Below, piece after piece: positions 10,257 through 20,188 of a stretch of DNA of 64,000 bases. Origin of the DNA: Pseudomonas ceruminis (GTDB lineage Bacteria > Pseudomonadota > Gammaproteobacteria > Pseudomonadales > Pseudomonadaceae). Where the stretch lies: contig NZ_BQHW01000004.1 of NCBI RefSeq assembly GCF_021602025.1, positions 1-64,000 on the forward strand, in the 5' to 3' direction. Both the position numbers and the translations under genes were made by a program. Below the pieces are notes generated by a model, which was not told the DNA's origin, did no database searches, and saw only the letters and a program-made list of their open reading frames with translations. Numbering within the stretch: the first letter of the stretch is position 1; each line of letters begins with the position of its first letter.

Positions 10257-11075
10257 TTAGCGCTTCATGTGCTCTGGCAGGTGCGGCTGGATAGCAGTCA
10301 GCACGGCCTTGAAGCACTTGATGTTGCCCGCAACGATGTGGCCTTTGTCGAGGAAGTCGTGGCCACCGTTGAAGTCGCTGACCAGGCCGCCTGCTTCCTG
10401 AATCAGCAGCACACCCGCAGCCATGTCCCACTCGGACAGGCCCGACTCCCAGAAGGCATCAAAACGGCCGGCTGCCACATAGGCCAGGTCCAGGCTGGCC
10501 GAGCCGGCGCGGCGGATGCCAGCGGTCTGGCCGGTCAGGGCGCGGAACATGCCCAGGTAGTTGTCCATGTCGGCCATCTGGCTGTCACGGAACGGGAAGC
10601 CGGTACCCAGCAGGGCGCCGTCCAGGCTGGTGCGCGAGCTGACGCGCAGGCGGCGGCCATTGAGCTGGGCGCCACGGCCACGGCTGGCGGTGAATTCTTC
10701 CTGGCGCACCGGGTCGACGATGACGGCGTGCTCGAGGCGGCCACGGTATTTGCAGGCAATGCTGACCGCGAAGTGCGGGATGCCACGCAGGAAGTTGGTG
10801 GTGCCGTCCAGCGGATCGATGATCCAGAGGTAGTCCTTGCCTTCTTCACCGGTACCCGCGTGCAGACCGGTTTCCTCGCCCTGGATGGAGTGATTCGGAT
10901 AGGCCTTGCGCAGGGCGTTGACGATGCTCTGCTCGGCGGCGCGATCAACCTCGGACACGTAATCCTTAGCCTCTTTCTCGTCCACCTTGATGCTATCCAG
11001 GCGTTCGATGGAGCGGAAAATCAGTTCACTGGCGCTGCGAGCGGCGCGCAGGGCGATATTCAGCATAGGCTGCAT
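10257..11075 (-). CDS. suhB: Inositol-1-monophosphatase family protein SuhB
   Basis: A 272-residue Mg-dependent sugar/inositol phosphatase that in gammaproteobacteria also acts in the rRNA antitermination complex. Metal-site motifs are present: GEETG near residue 66, DPLDGTTNFLRGIPHFAVSIA at about residues 86-106, and WDMAAGVLLIQEAGG near 214. The N-terminus MQPMLNIALRAAR matches the enterobacterial start. In P. aeruginosa SuhB affects virulence gene expression; here the context is simply the conserved suhB/trmJ divergent pair. Confidence 0.96.
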   Translation of the reverse strand: MQPMLNIALRAARSASELIFRSIERLDSIKVDEKEAKDYVSEVDRAAEQSIVNALRKAYPNHSIQGEETGLHAGTGEEGKDYLWIIDPLDGTTNFLRGIPHFAVSIACKYRGRLEHAVIVDPVRQEEFTASRGRGAQLNGRRLRVSSRTSLDGALLGTGFPFRDSQMADMDNYLGMFRALTGQTAGIRRAGSASLDLAYVAAGRFDAFWESGLSEWDMAAGVLLIQEAGGLVSDFNGGHDFLDKGHIVAGNIKCFKAVLTAIQPHLPEHMKR

Positions 11076-11226
11076 GGGCGGGTCACCTGGAGATGTTAAA
11101 GAAGAAAGCCGATCATTCTAGCAGAAAATCTTGGCGGCTGAAGTGTCACATTTGCTTTCATGGCGTTACGCTGGTCGGTTCTGTAAGATCGTAACCCCCG
11201 AAACCTGCATCTGTGAGCACAGCACC

Positions 11227-11982
11227 TTGCTGCAAAATATTCGTGTTGTTCTGGTCAATACCAGCCACCCCGGCAACATCGGCGGCGCTGCGCGTGCCAT
11301 GAAAAACATGGGCTTGTCGCGTCTGGTACTGGTGCAGCCAAAAGAGTTTCCCGCTGCTGACGCCAGTGCCCGTGCCTCCGGTGCCGACGATGTACTGGCC
11401 AATGCCCAGGTGGTCGACAGCCTCGAGCAAGCGTTGGTCGGCTGCAGTCTGGTCATGGGCACCAGTGCCCGTGAGCGCAGCATCCCGTGGCCGTTGATCG
11501 ACCCCCGTGAATGTGGGGCCAAGGCCGTGGAGCACGCCAGTGGCGGTGAAGACGTCGCCCTGGTGTTCGGGCGCGAGCACGCCGGCCTGACCAACGAAGA
11601 ACTGCAGCGATGTCACTTCCACGTGCACATTCCCTCGAACCCCGACTTCAGTTCGCTGAACCTGGCCGCCGCGGTCCAGGTGCTTTCCTACGAGGCACGC
11701 ATGGCCTGGTTGGCGGCACACGGTTCGGCGCCCAGAGCCGAGAAGGTCGACGCCAGCGAGCTGGCGACCATGGACGAAATGGAGCTGTTCTACGAACACC
11801 TGGAAAAAACCCTGGTGGACATCGGCTTCCTTGACCCAGAGAAACCCAAACACCTGATGGCGCGCCTGCGCCGGTTGTATGGGCGAAGCTCGGTCGAGCG
11901 TCCGGAAATGAGCATTTTGCGCGGTATCCTCACCGAGACCCAGAAGGTCGCACGGGGCGAACCGCATAAAAGGAAGGGCTGA
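11227..11982 (+). CDS. trmJ: tRNA (cytidine/uridine-32-2'-O)-methyltransferase TrmJ
   Basis: A SPOUT-class methyltransferase that 2'-O-methylates position 32 of tRNA anticodon loops. The 251-residue product has NTSHPGNIGGAARAMKNMGL at the N-terminus and the knot motifs VFGREHAGLTNEEL and NLAAAVQVLSYE, followed by a C-terminal extension. The start is TTG 11227: it places MLQNIRVVLVNTS exactly where Pseudomonas relatives begin. The open frame extends upstream to 11131, but that part reads unlike the family and falls in the suhB/trmJ promoter gap. cysE follows 3 bases downstream. Confidence 0.93.
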   Translation: MLQNIRVVLVNTSHPGNIGGAARAMKNMGLSRLVLVQPKEFPAADASARASGADDVLANAQVVDSLEQALVGCSLVMGTSARERSIPWPLIDPRECGAKAVEHASGGEDVALVFGREHAGLTNEELQRCHFHVHIPSNPDFSSLNLAAAVQVLSYEARMAWLAAHGSAPRAEKVDASELATMDEMELFYEHLEKTLVDIGFLDPEKPKHLMARLRRLYGRSSVERPEMSILRGILTETQKVARGEPHKRKG

Positions 11983-11985
11983 CAG

Positions 11986-12771
11986 ATGTTCGAACGTCTG
12001 CGTGAAGATATCCAGAGCGTTTTCCACCGTGACCCGGCAGCGCGCAATGCCTTCGAGGTGCTCACCTGCTACCCGGGCATGCACGCCATTTGGCTGCACC
12101 GCCTGGGCAATGCCCTGTGGAGGCGCGACCTCAAATGGCTGGCCCGCCTGGTGTCGAACTTCGGTCGATGGTTGACCGGTATCGAGATCCATCCCGGCGC
12201 GACCATTGGCCGGCGCTTCTTCATTGACCACGGCATGGGTATCGTCATCGGCGAAACAGCCGAGATCGGTGACGATGTCACCCTGTATCAGGGCGTGACC
12301 CTGGGCGGCACCAGCTGGAACAAGGGCAAGCGCCACCCGACTCTGGAAAACGGTGTGGTGGTAGGGGCGGGGGCCAAGGTGCTCGGCCCGTTTACCGTTG
12401 GAGCCGGGGCCAAGATCGGCTCCAATGCAGTGGTCACCAAGGCGGTGCCTGCGGGCGCCACTGCGGTTGGCATCCCCGGGCGGATCATCGTCAAGAGCGA
12501 AGACAGCGAAGTCGAGGCCAAGCGCAAGGCCATGGCCGAGAAGATCGGCTTTGACGCCTATGGCGTCAGCGGCGACATGCCGGACCCGGTGGCGCGTGCC
12601 ATTGGCCAGATGCTCGACCACCTGCAGGCGGTCGACGAGCGTCTGGAGGGGATGTGCGGGGCGCTGACCAAGATGGGTAGCGACTACTGTGCCACGGAGC
12701 TGCCTGCCCTGCCGGAAGACGATTTCATCGAGGCCGTGCAGGCTGCGCAGCGCGACACTCAGTCGCATTGA
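11986..12771 (+). CDS. cysE: Serine O-acetyltransferase
   Basis: CysE makes O-acetylserine from serine and acetyl-CoA, the carbon skeleton for cysteine. The 261-residue protein has an N-terminal helical domain and a left-handed beta-helix at about residues 65-165, seen as hexapeptide repeats such as [17 protein letters not shown] and [21 protein letters not shown]. It is in an operon with trmJ (3-base gap) and directly upstream of iscR; cysteine supply beside the cluster that consumes cysteine sulfur is a conserved arrangement in Pseudomonas. Confidence 0.96.
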   Translation: MFERLREDIQSVFHRDPAARNAFEVLTCYPGMHAIWLHRLGNALWRRDLKWLARLVSNFGRWLTGIEIHPGATIGRRFFIDHGMGIVIGETAEIGDDVTLYQGVTLGGTSWNKGKRHPTLENGVVVGAGAKVLGPFTVGAGAKIGSNAVVTKAVPAGATAVGIPGRIIVKSEDSEVEAKRKAMAEKIGFDAYGVSGDMPDPVARAIGQMLDHLQAVDERLEGMCGALTKMGSDYCATELPALPEDDFIEAVQAAQRDTQSH

Positions 12772-12855
12772 TCACGGCACGCTGCAGGCATACTGACATA
12801 TGGGGCGTGTGCTCACGCCCCATTACTGCTACAATCGCGCCCGCCTCCCCGATGC

Positions 12856-12880
12856 AAACCCGACTAAAGCAGTAGGTCTA
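12856..12880 (+). promoter_or_regulatory. Candidate type 1 IscR site, upstream copy
   Basis: The core GACTAAAGCAGT fits the centre of the type 1 IscR consensus (GACTRWWWYAGT) with one mismatch; by eye about 18 of 25 positions agree. It abuts a second copy at 12881-12905. IscR carrying its [2Fe-2S] cluster binds such sites and represses its own operon. Confidence 0.6.
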
Positions 12881-12913
12881 ATAGTTGACTTAAATGCTCG
12901 GGAATAGCATACT
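12881..12913 (+). promoter_or_regulatory. iscR promoter overlapped by a second IscR site
   Basis: The IscR-like site at 12881-12905 agrees with the 25-base consensus at about 20 positions (ATAGTTGACT start, GCTCGGGAAT end). The same bases hold a -35 element TTGACT (12885-12890) and, 17 bases on, a -10 CATACT (12908-12913). A bound IscR dimer would cover the -35, which fits autorepression. Confidence 0.65.
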
Positions 12914-12950
12914 TGCTCACATCCTGTAACTCCTGTGGTACCCACTAGCC

Positions 12951-13442
12951 ATGCGACTGACTACCAAAGGCCGATACGCGGTGACAGCCATGCTTGACCT
13001 GGCGTTGCACGCGCAGCATGGGCCGGTGTCTTTGGCCGACATTTCCGAGCGCCAGGGCATTTCCCTCTCTTATCTGGAACAGCTGTTCGCCAAGCTGCGC
13101 CGCAGCAGCCTGGTCTCCAGCGTGCGCGGTCCGGGTGGCGGCTACCAGCTGTCGCGTGGCATGGAAACCATCCAGGTGGCCCAGGTCATCGACGCGGTCA
13201 ATGAATCGGTCGATGCCACCCGTTGCCAAGGACTGGGGGATTGTCATGCCGGTGATACTTGCCTGACCCACCACCTGTGGTGCGACCTCAGCCAGCAAAT
13301 TCACGAATTCCTCAGCGGCATCAGCCTGGCCGACCTCGTCATGCGCCGTGAGGTGCAGGAAGTCGCCCAGCGCCAGGACCTGCGTCGTGTCGCAGGCCGT
13401 TCCGCCCAGCTGGACAAGATTGAGACGTCCGCCGTCGACTGA
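12951..13442 (+). CDS. iscR: Rrf2-family regulator of iron-sulfur cluster synthesis
   Basis: IscR is a 163-residue winged-helix repressor whose [2Fe-2S] cluster reports cluster demand. The N-terminus [19 protein letters not shown] is the Rrf2 signature. The cluster ligands are Cys92, Cys98 and Cys104 in [17 protein letters not shown] with His107, the E. coli spacing. It leads the isc operon with iscS 53 bases downstream, and two candidate IscR sites precede it. Confidence 0.97.
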   Translation: MRLTTKGRYAVTAMLDLALHAQHGPVSLADISERQGISLSYLEQLFAKLRRSSLVSSVRGPGGGYQLSRGMETIQVAQVIDAVNESVDATRCQGLGDCHAGDTCLTHHLWCDLSQQIHEFLSGISLADLVMRREVQEVAQRQDLRRVAGRSAQLDKIETSAVD

Positions 13443-13495
13443 TTTTCGCTAAACAGTGACGACGAGCGACGCCACCGCCTGATAGGAGATATTCA

Positions 13496-14710
13496 ATGAA
13501 GTTGCCGATCTACCTCGATTACTCCGCGACCACGCCGGTCGATCCCCGTGTCGCCCAGAAAATGGCCGACTGCCTGCTGGTCGACGGGAACTTCGGTAAC
13601 CCGGCCTCGCGTTCCCACGTATTCGGCTGGAAAGCTGAAGAAGCGGTCGAGAACGGCCGCCGCCAGGTTGCCGAGCTGATCAACGCCGACCCGCGCGAGA
13701 TCGTCTGGACCAGCGGTGCCACCGAGTCCGACAACCTCGCCCTCAAAGGTGTGGCGCACTTCTATCAGACCAAGGGCAAGCACATCATCACCTCCAAGAT
13801 CGAGCACAAGGCGGTCCTCGACACCGCTCGCCAGCTGGAGCGTGAAGGTTTTGAAGTCACCTACCTGGAACCGGGCGAAGACGGCATCGTCACGCCGGCC
13901 ATGGTCGAGGCGGCGCTGCGCGATGACACCATCCTGGTCTCGCTGATGCACGTGAACAACGAAGTCGGTTCGATCAACGACATCGCAGCCATCGGCGAGC
14001 TGACCCGCTCCCGTGGCGTCCTGTTCCACGTCGATGCTGCCCAGTCGGCCGGCAAGGTCGAAATCGACCTGCAAAAGCTCAAGGTCGATCTGATGTCGTT
14101 CTCGGCGCACAAGGTCTATGGTCCCAAAGGCATCGGCGCGCTGTACGTCAGCCGCAAGCCGCGTGTACGCCTGGAAGCCATCATCCACGGCGGTGGCCAT
14201 GAGCGCGGCATGCGTTCGGGCACCCTGCCGACCCACCAGATCGTCGGCATGGGCGAAGCCTTCGCCATCGCCAAGCAGGAAATGGCTGCTGAGAACCAGC
14301 GCATCAAGGCCCTGAGCGACCGCTTCTTCAAGCAGGTCTCGGACCTCGAAGAGCTGTACGTCAACGGCAGCCGTACTGCCCGCGTGCCGCACAACCTGAA
14401 CCTGAGCTTCAACTACGTCGAAGGCGAGTCGCTGCTGATGTCGCTCAAAGACATCGCCGTATCGTCCGGTTCGGCCTGTACCTCCGCTTCGCTCGAGCCG
14501 TCGTACGTACTGCGCGCGCTGGGCCGCAACGACGAGCTGGCGCACAGCTCGATCCGCTTCTCCTTCGGCCGCTTCACCACCGAAGAAGAAGTTGACTACG
14601 CCGCGCAGAAAGTCTGCGAGGCAGTGAACAAACTGCGTGAGCTGTCGCCGCTGTGGGACATGTACAAAGACGGCGTTGACATCTCCAAGATCGAGTGGGC
14701 CGCCCACTAA
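13496..14710 (+). CDS. iscS: Cysteine desulfurase IscS
   Basis: A PLP enzyme of 404 residues, the same length as the E. coli enzyme. It takes sulfur from cysteine as a persulfide and passes it to IscU and to tRNA thiolation enzymes. Visible features are the N-terminal [16 protein letters not shown], the PLP lysine in [12 protein letters not shown] (about residue 206), and the mobile active-site Cys in [21 protein letters not shown] (about residue 328). A TAGGAGA ribosome site precedes ATG 13496. Confidence 0.98.
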   Translation: MKLPIYLDYSATTPVDPRVAQKMADCLLVDGNFGNPASRSHVFGWKAEEAVENGRRQVAELINADPREIVWTSGATESDNLALKGVAHFYQTKGKHIITSKIEHKAVLDTARQLEREGFEVTYLEPGEDGIVTPAMVEAALRDDTILVSLMHVNNEVGSINDIAAIGELTRSRGVLFHVDAAQSAGKVEIDLQKLKVDLMSFSAHKVYGPKGIGALYVSRKPRVRLEAIIHGGGHERGMRSGTLPTHQIVGMGEAFAIAKQEMAAENQRIKALSDRFFKQVSDLEELYVNGSRTARVPHNLNLSFNYVEGESLLMSLKDIAVSSGSACTSASLEPSYVLRALGRNDELAHSSIRFSFGRFTTEEEVDYAAQKVCEAVNKLRELSPLWDMYKDGVDISKIEWAAH

Positions 14711-14756
14711 GCAGTCGCCAGCAAGAGCGGCTCCCTGATGAGGAAGGAATAGCACC

Positions 14757-15143
14757 ATGGCATACAGTGAAAAGGTCATCGACCACTACGAAAACCCACG
14801 CAACGTCGGCAAGATGAATGCCGAAGACCCGGATGTCGGTACCGGCATGGTCGGCGCTCCAGCGTGCGGTGACGTGATGCGTCTGCAGATCAAAGTCAAC
14901 GAACAAGGCGTCATCGAAGACGCCAAGTTCAAGACTTACGGCTGCGGTTCGGCTATCGCGTCCAGCTCCCTGGCCACCGAGTGGATGAAGGGCAAGACCC
15001 TGGACGAAGCCGAAACCATCAAGAACACCCAGCTGGCGGAAGAACTGGCGTTGCCGCCGGTCAAGATCCACTGCTCGGTTCTCGCCGAGGATGCCATCAA
15101 GGCAGCCGTTCGCGATTACAAGCAGAAAAAAGGCTTGATCTAA
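14757..15143 (+). CDS. iscU: Iron-sulfur cluster scaffold protein IscU
   Basis: A 128-residue scaffold on which clusters are built before HscA/HscB-driven transfer. The three ligand cysteines are at 37 (GAPACGDVM), 63 (YGCGSA) and 106 (KIHCSVL), with Asp39, and the LPPVK chaperone-recognition motif lies just before Cys106. The start ATG 14757 has an AAGGAA ribosome site. It lies between iscS and iscA as expected. Confidence 0.98.
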   Translation: MAYSEKVIDHYENPRNVGKMNAEDPDVGTGMVGAPACGDVMRLQIKVNEQGVIEDAKFKTYGCGSAIASSSLATEWMKGKTLDEAETIKNTQLAEELALPPVKIHCSVLAEDAIKAAVRDYKQKKGLI

Positions 15144-15171
15144 GTCGCCTGTGTTGAGGTAAGGAGTTCCG

Positions 15172-15495
15172 ATGGCTATCAGCATGACAGAAGCCGCCGC
15201 CAACCACGTGCGGCGTTCCCTCGAAGGGCGCGGCAAGGGCGAGGGCATCCGCCTGGGCGTGCGCACCACCGGTTGCTCGGGCCTGGCCTACGTGCTGGAG
15301 TTCGTCGATGAACTGGCGGACGAAGACACCGTGTTCGAGAACCATGGCGTGAAGGTGATCATCGATCCCAAGAGCCTTGTCTACCTCGACGGTACCGAGC
15401 TGGACTTCGTCAAGGAAGGGTTGAACGAAGGCTTCAAGTTCAACAACCCCAACGTGCGCGGTGAGTGTGGCTGCGGCGAAAGCTTCAACGTCTGA
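15172..15495 (+). CDS. iscA: A-type iron-sulfur carrier IscA
   Basis: A 107-residue A-type carrier that delivers clusters to apo-proteins. The conserved cysteines are Cys35 (TTGCSGLAY), Cys99 and Cys101 (GECGCGESF). A TAAGGAG ribosome site precedes ATG 15172. hscB starts 9 bases after its stop. Confidence 0.97.
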   Translation: MAISMTEAAANHVRRSLEGRGKGEGIRLGVRTTGCSGLAYVLEFVDELADEDTVFENHGVKVIIDPKSLVYLDGTELDFVKEGLNEGFKFNNPNVRGECGCGESFNV

Positions 15496-15503
15496 GGCTG
15501 GCT

Positions 15504-16025
15504 GTGGGTACTCCTTGTCATTTCGCGCTGTTTGATCTCCAGCCCAGCTTCCGTCTGGACCTCGACAAGCTGGCCACTCGTTATCGCGAGCTGGCCCGTG
15601 AGGTCCATCCGGACCGCTTCGCCGACGCTCCCGAGCGGGAGCAGCGGGTAGCGCTGGAAAAGTCCGCCGCCCTCAACGACGCCTACCAGACCCTGCGCAG
15701 TGCGCCGCGCCGTGCCCGCTACCTGCTGGCCATCGGTGGCCACGAAGTGCCTCAGGAAGTCACGGTCCACGACCCGGACTTCCTGTTGCAGCAGATGCAG
15801 TGGCGCGAAGAGCTCGAAGAGCTGCAGGACGAAGCCGACCTCGACGGTGTGGCTGTGTTCAAGAAGCGCCTGAAGGGTGCCCAGGACACGCTGAACGAGG
15901 ATTTCGCCGCCTGCTGGGATGTGCCTGCCGAGCGCGACAAGGCCGAACGCCTGATGCGCCGCATGCAGTTCCTCGACAAGCTCGCCCAAGAAGTGCGCCA
16001 ACTGGAAGAGCGCCTCGACGATTAA
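15504..16025 (+). CDS. hscB: J-domain co-chaperone HscB
   Basis: A 173-residue J-protein that brings IscU to HscA and stimulates its ATPase. The N-terminal J domain holds the essential HPD motif in AREVHPDRF, and the C-terminal part is the three-helix IscU-binding domain. The start is GTG 15504, with GAGG 6 bases upstream; it gives the usual length (E. coli 171). A longer in-frame reading back to 15465 would overlap iscA and is rejected. Confidence 0.95.
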   Translation: MGTPCHFALFDLQPSFRLDLDKLATRYRELAREVHPDRFADAPEREQRVALEKSAALNDAYQTLRSAPRRARYLLAIGGHEVPQEVTVHDPDFLLQQMQWREELEELQDEADLDGVAVFKKRLKGAQDTLNEDFAACWDVPAERDKAERLMRRMQFLDKLAQEVRQLEERLDD

Positions 16026-16067
16026 CCCGGTGTCGCCCGTGATGGCACCTAAGGTATTCAGATAAGC

Positions 16068-17930
16068 ATGGCCCTACTGCAGATCGCCGAACCCGGTCAA
16101 ACCCCCCAGCCACACCAGCGCCGCCTGGCGGTGGGGATCGACCTCGGTACCACCAATTCCCTGGTCGCTGCTGTGCGCAGCGGTCGCAGCGAGCCCCTAC
16201 CCGATGCGCAGGGCAGCGTCATTCTGCCGTCCGCGGTGCGCTACCTCGAAGGGCGCATCGAGGTCGGGCAGGCGGCGCGCGATGCAGCCTCCAGCGACCC
16301 CCTGAACAGCGTGTTGTCCGTCAAGCGCCTCATGGGGCGTGGCCTGGCCGACGTCAAGCAGCTCGGTGAACAATTGCCGTACCGCTTCACCGGTGGCGAA
16401 TCGCACATGCCGTTCATCGACACTGTCCAGGGGCCGAAAAGCCCGGTGCAAGTGTCTGCCGATATCCTTAAGGTGCTGCGCGAGCGCGCTGAACAGACCT
16501 TAGGCGGCGAGCTGGTTGGCGCAGTGATCACCGTTCCGGCCTACTTCGACGATGCCCAGCGCCAGGCTACCAAGGACGCTGCGCGTCTGGCCGGTCTGAA
16601 CGTGCTACGCCTGCTCAACGAGCCGACTGCGGCAGCCGTGGCCTATGGCCTGGATCAGAATGCCGAAGGCCTGGTGGCCATCTATGACCTGGGTGGTGGT
16701 ACTTTCGACATCTCGATTCTGCGCCTGACGGCAGGCGTGTTCGAAGTGCTGGCCACCGGTGGCGATACGGCCCTCGGTGGCGATGACTTCGACCATGCCA
16801 TTGCCGGTTGGATTATCGAGCAGGCAGGGCTGTCCGCCGACCTCGACCCGGCCACGCAGCGCCAACTGCTGCAGGCTGCCTGTGCCGCCAAGGAAGCGCT
16901 GACCGATGCAGATGTGGTCACGGTCCGCCATGGCGCCTGGCAGGGCGAACTCAGCCGTAGCGCTTTTGAAGCCATGATCGAGCCGCTCATCGCCCGCAGC
17001 CTCAAGGCCTGCCGCCGTGCCGTGCGCGACAGCGGTGTGGAGCTTGAAGAGGTCGGTGCGGTGGTCATGGTTGGCGGTTCGACCCGCGTGCCACGTGTAC
17101 GCGAAGCGGTAGGCTCGCTGTTCGGCCGTACGCCGCTGACCTCGATCGACCCTGACCAGGTGGTGGCCATCGGTGCCGCCATCCAGGCCGATACCCTGGC
17201 CGGCAACCGCCGTGAAGGGGGCGAGTTGTTGCTGCTCGATGTGATCCCGCTGTCCCTGGGCCTTGAGACCATGGGCGGCCTGATGGAAAAGGTGATCCCT
17301 CGCAACACCACCATTCCGGTGGCCCGTGCCCAGGAATTCACTACCTACAAAGATGGCCAGTCGGCCATGATGATCCACGTCCTGCAAGGTGAGCGCGAGC
17401 TGATCAGCGACTGCCGCTCGCTGGCGCGCTTCGAGTTGCGTGGCATCCCGGCCATGGTTGCCGGGGCAGCCAAGATCCGTGTCACCTTCCAGGTCGACGC
17501 CGATGGCCTGCTCAGCGTCGCTGCACGCGAGCTGGGTTCAGGGGTGGAGGCCAGCATCCAGGTCAAGCCGTCCTACGGCCTGACCGATGGCGAGATTGCG
17601 CGCATGCTCAAGGATTCCTTCGAGCACGCCGGTACTGATAAACAGGCACGCCAGCTGCGTGAGCACCAAGTAGACGGCGAACGTCTGCTCGAGGCCGTAC
17701 AGGGCGCCCTGGACGCTGATGGCGAGCGCCTGCTCAGCAGCGAAGAACGCGAAGCCATCGAATTCCAGATGCAGGAACTACGTGATTTGCTGACCGGCAC
17801 CGATGGCCCTGCCATCGAGCAACAGACCAAGCGTCTGTCGCAGGTGACTGATGCATTTGCCGCCCGTCGCCTTGATTCGACGGTCAAAGCCGCACTGGCC
17901 GGGCGCAACCTGAATGAGATCGAGGAGTAA
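16068..17930 (+). CDS. hscA: Hsp70-class chaperone HscA
   Basis: A 620-residue DnaK relative specialised for IscU. The nucleotide-binding domain shows [13 protein letters not shown] at about residue 24, [36 protein letters not shown] and [14 protein letters not shown], with [12 protein letters not shown] near residue 330. A substrate domain with a helical lid makes up the C-terminal third. fdx follows 3 bases later. Confidence 0.97.
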   Translation: MALLQIAEPGQTPQPHQRRLAVGIDLGTTNSLVAAVRSGRSEPLPDAQGSVILPSAVRYLEGRIEVGQAARDAASSDPLNSVLSVKRLMGRGLADVKQLGEQLPYRFTGGESHMPFIDTVQGPKSPVQVSADILKVLRERAEQTLGGELVGAVITVPAYFDDAQRQATKDAARLAGLNVLRLLNEPTAAAVAYGLDQNAEGLVAIYDLGGGTFDISILRLTAGVFEVLATGGDTALGGDDFDHAIAGWIIEQAGLSADLDPATQRQLLQAACAAKEALTDADVVTVRHGAWQGELSRSAFEAMIEPLIARSLKACRRAVRDSGVELEEVGAVVMVGGSTRVPRVREAVGSLFGRTPLTSIDPDQVVAIGAAIQADTLAGNRREGGELLLLDVIPLSLGLETMGGLMEKVIPRNTTIPVARAQEFTTYKDGQSAMMIHVLQGERELISDCRSLARFELRGIPAMVAGAAKIRVTFQVDADGLLSVAARELGSGVEASIQVKPSYGLTDGEIARMLKDSFEHAGTDKQARQLREHQVDGERLLEAVQGALDADGERLLSSEEREAIEFQMQELRDLLTGTDGPAIEQQTKRLSQVTDAFAARRLDSTVKAALAGRNLNEIEE

Positions 17931-17933
17931 CCG

Positions 17934-18275
17934 ATGCCGCTGGTGACATTCCTGCCGCATGAGAAGTTCTGCCCTGAGGGGCTGACCGTGGAGGTCGAGC
18001 CCGGGACCAACATCCTGGAACTGGCCCACGACCATCACATCGAGATGGAAAGCGCCTGCGGTGGCGTCAAGGCCTGCACCACCTGCCACTGTATCGTTCG
18101 CAAAGGTTTCGACTCGCTCGAAGAAGCCGACGAACTCGAAGAGGACATGCTGGACAAGGCCTGGGGCCTGGAGGCCCAGTCGCGCCTCGGCTGCCAGGTG
18201 GTTGTCGGTGATCAGGACCTGACCATCGAGATCCCCAAGTATTCGCTCAATCACGCTGCCGAAGCGCCGCACTGA
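17934..18275 (+). CDS. fdx: [2Fe-2S] ferredoxin of the ISC system
   Basis: A 113-residue adrenodoxin-like ferredoxin that supplies electrons for cluster assembly. The four ligands are Cys in ESACGGVKACTTCHC (pattern C-x5-C-x2-C) and a fourth Cys in SRLGCQVVV, as in E. coli Fdx. It is spaced 3 bases after hscA and 10 before iscX, clearly one operon. Confidence 0.97.
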   Translation: MPLVTFLPHEKFCPEGLTVEVEPGTNILELAHDHHIEMESACGGVKACTTCHCIVRKGFDSLEEADELEEDMLDKAWGLEAQSRLGCQVVVGDQDLTIEIPKYSLNHAAEAPH

Positions 18276-18285
18276 GGTTAGCCGC

Positions 18286-18486
18286 ATGAGCCTGAAATGG
18301 ATTGATGTACTTGAGATCGCCATCCAGCTTGCGGAAAGCAAGCCGGACGTCGATCCTCGTTATGTGAATTTCGTCGATCTGCACCGCTGGGTGCTGGCCT
18401 TGCCAGAATTCAGCGACGATCCGTCACGCGGCGGTGAGAAAGTGCTTGAGGCCATCCAGGCGGCCTGGATCGAAGAAGCCGACTGA
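18286..18486 (+). CDS. iscX: Fe-S assembly protein IscX
   Basis: A 66-residue acidic protein, the normal size. It carries the family blocks MSLKWIDVLEIAIQLAE and DPRYVNFVDLHRWVLALPEFSDD. IscX binds IscS and iron and tunes cluster formation. It ends the isc operon; a terminator hairpin follows 30 bases on. Confidence 0.95.
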   Translation: MSLKWIDVLEIAIQLAESKPDVDPRYVNFVDLHRWVLALPEFSDDPSRGGEKVLEAIQAAWIEEAD

Positions 18487-18516
18487 GCGTGTGCTGCAGG
18501 TTAGGCAATCCCCTGG

Positions 18517-18547
18517 AACCCGCGTATAATTCGCGGGTTTAATTTTT
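18517..18547 (+). terminator. Terminator of the isc operon with a TATAAT in its loop
   Basis: An 8-base perfect stem (18517-18524 with 18532-18539), a 7-base loop, then TAATTTTT. The loop reads TATAATT, so it also contains a perfect -10 hexamer (18525-18530), 45 bases before ndk. A weak -35 (TTAGGC, 18501-18506) lies 18 bases upstream. Confidence 0.75.
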
Positions 18548-18575
18548 CGCAACACTCATATTTCTGGAGTTTTCC

Positions 18576-19001
18576 ATGGCTGTTCAACGTACTTTCTCCA
18601 TCATCAAGCCTGACGCCGTCGCCAAAAACGTCATCGGCAAGATCACCACTCGCTTCGAAGATGCCGGCCTGCGCATCGTTGCTTCGAAAATCAAGCAACT
18701 GTCCAAAGCCGAAGCAGAAGGCTTCTACGCTGAGCACAAAGAGCGCGGCTTCTTCGGTGACCTGGTTGCCTTCATGACTTCCGGCCCGGTTGTCGTTCAG
18801 GTGCTGGAAGGCGAAAACGCCATCGCGCTGAACCGTGAGCTGATGGGTGCTACCAACCCTAAAGAAGCTGCTCCAGGCACCATCCGTGCTGACTTCGCCG
18901 AGTCCATCGACGCCAACGCCGTCCACGGTTCGGACTCCGAAGCTGCTGCTGCTCGCGAAATCGCTTACTTCTTCGCTGCTACCGAGGTAACCACTCGCTA
19001 A
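18576..19001 (+). CDS. ndk: Nucleoside diphosphate kinase
   Basis: Ndk equilibrates nucleoside di- and triphosphates through a phosphohistidine. The 141-residue protein has the N-terminus [17 protein letters not shown] and the active-site block NAVHGSDS, whose His (about residue 117) is the phosphorylated one. The codons are strongly biased, as in highly expressed genes. A TGGAG ribosome site precedes the start. It probably has its own promoter inside the isc terminator. Confidence 0.97.
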   Translation: MAVQRTFSIIKPDAVAKNVIGKITTRFEDAGLRIVASKIKQLSKAEAEGFYAEHKERGFFGDLVAFMTSGPVVVQVLEGENAIALNRELMGATNPKEAAPGTIRADFAESIDANAVHGSDSEAAAAREIAYFFAATEVTTR

Positions 19002-19029
19002 GCGAAAGCTTACGGGTGAGGGTGAATCC

Positions 19030-20175
19030 ATGACGACATCTACTGGCAAAATCAACCTGTTGGGCCTGACCCAGCCGGAAATGGAACAATTCTTCGACTC
19101 GATCGGGGAGAAACGCTTCCGTGCCGGCCAGGTGATGAAATGGATTCACCATTTTGGCGTCGATGATTTCGCCGCCATGACGAACGTCGGCAAGGCCTTG
19201 CGCGAAAAGCTCGAGGCCGTTGCCGAAATTCGCCCGCCGGAAGTGGTCAGTGAAGACATTTCCGCCGACGGCACCCGTAAATGGGTGATCCGCGTTGCCT
19301 CCGGCAGCTGCGTCGAGACCGTCTACATTCCCACTGACGACCGCGGTACCCTCTGCGTTTCGTCCCAAGCCGGCTGCGCCCTGGACTGCAGTTTCTGCTC
19401 CACCGGCAAGCAGGGCTTCAACAGCAACCTCACCGCCGCCGAAGTGATTGGCCAGGTGTGGCTTGCCAATAAATCCTTCGGGACCGTTCCGGCCAAGATC
19501 GACCGCGCCATCACCAACGTGGTCATGATGGGCATGGGCGAGCCTCTGCTGAATTTCGACAATGTCATCGCCGCCATGAAGATCATGATGGACGATCTGG
19601 GCTATGGCATTTCCAAGCGTCGCGTCACCCTGTCCACCTCGGGCGTGGTGCCGATGATCGACGAACTGGCCAAGCATATCGACGTGTCGCTGGCCTTGTC
19701 GCTGCACGCCCCCAATGACGAGCTGCGCAACCAGTTGGTGCCGATCAACAAGAAGTACCCGCTCAAGGTGCTGCTGGAATCGTGCATGGGCTATATGTCC
19801 ACCCTGGGTGGCAAACGCGTCCTGACGGTGGAATACACCCTGCTCAAGGACGTCAACGACCAGCCCGAGCATGCCGCGCAGATGATCGAGCTGCTGCGCG
19901 ACGTACCGTGCAAGATCAACCTGATCCCGTTCAACCCCTTCCCGCATTCGGGCTACGAGCGGCCTAGCAACAACGCTATCCGCCGCTTCCAGGACCTGCT
20001 GCACCACGGTGGTTTCAACGTCACTACCCGTACCACCCGTGGCGACGACATCGACGCGGCCTGTGGTCAGTTGGTCGGCCAGGTCAATGACCGTACCCGC
20101 CGCAGCGAGCGCTACATCGCCGTGCGCCAGCTCTCTGCCGACGCCGAGCTGCAAGACAGCGCTGTGCGCCACTGA
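19030..20175 (+). CDS. rlmN: Dual-specificity rRNA/tRNA adenine-C2 methyltransferase RlmN
   Basis: A radical-SAM enzyme that methylates C2 of adenosine 2503 in 23S rRNA and adenosine 37 in some tRNAs. The 381-residue protein contains the CxxxCxxC cluster motif in [17 protein letters not shown] and the GMGEPLLN block. A catalytic Cys is expected near the C-terminus; the candidate lies in [10 protein letters not shown]. It is 28 bases after ndk and 13 before pilF. Confidence 0.97.
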   Translation: MTTSTGKINLLGLTQPEMEQFFDSIGEKRFRAGQVMKWIHHFGVDDFAAMTNVGKALREKLEAVAEIRPPEVVSEDISADGTRKWVIRVASGSCVETVYIPTDDRGTLCVSSQAGCALDCSFCSTGKQGFNSNLTAAEVIGQVWLANKSFGTVPAKIDRAITNVVMMGMGEPLLNFDNVIAAMKIMMDDLGYGISKRRVTLSTSGVVPMIDELAKHIDVSLALSLHAPNDELRNQLVPINKKYPLKVLLESCMGYMSTLGGKRVLTVEYTLLKDVNDQPEHAAQMIELLRDVPCKINLIPFNPFPHSGYERPSNNAIRRFQDLLHHGGFNVTTRTTRGDDIDAACGQLVGQVNDRTRRSERYIAVRQLSADAELQDSAVRH

Positions 20176-20188
20176 GCCCGGCCCCGCC

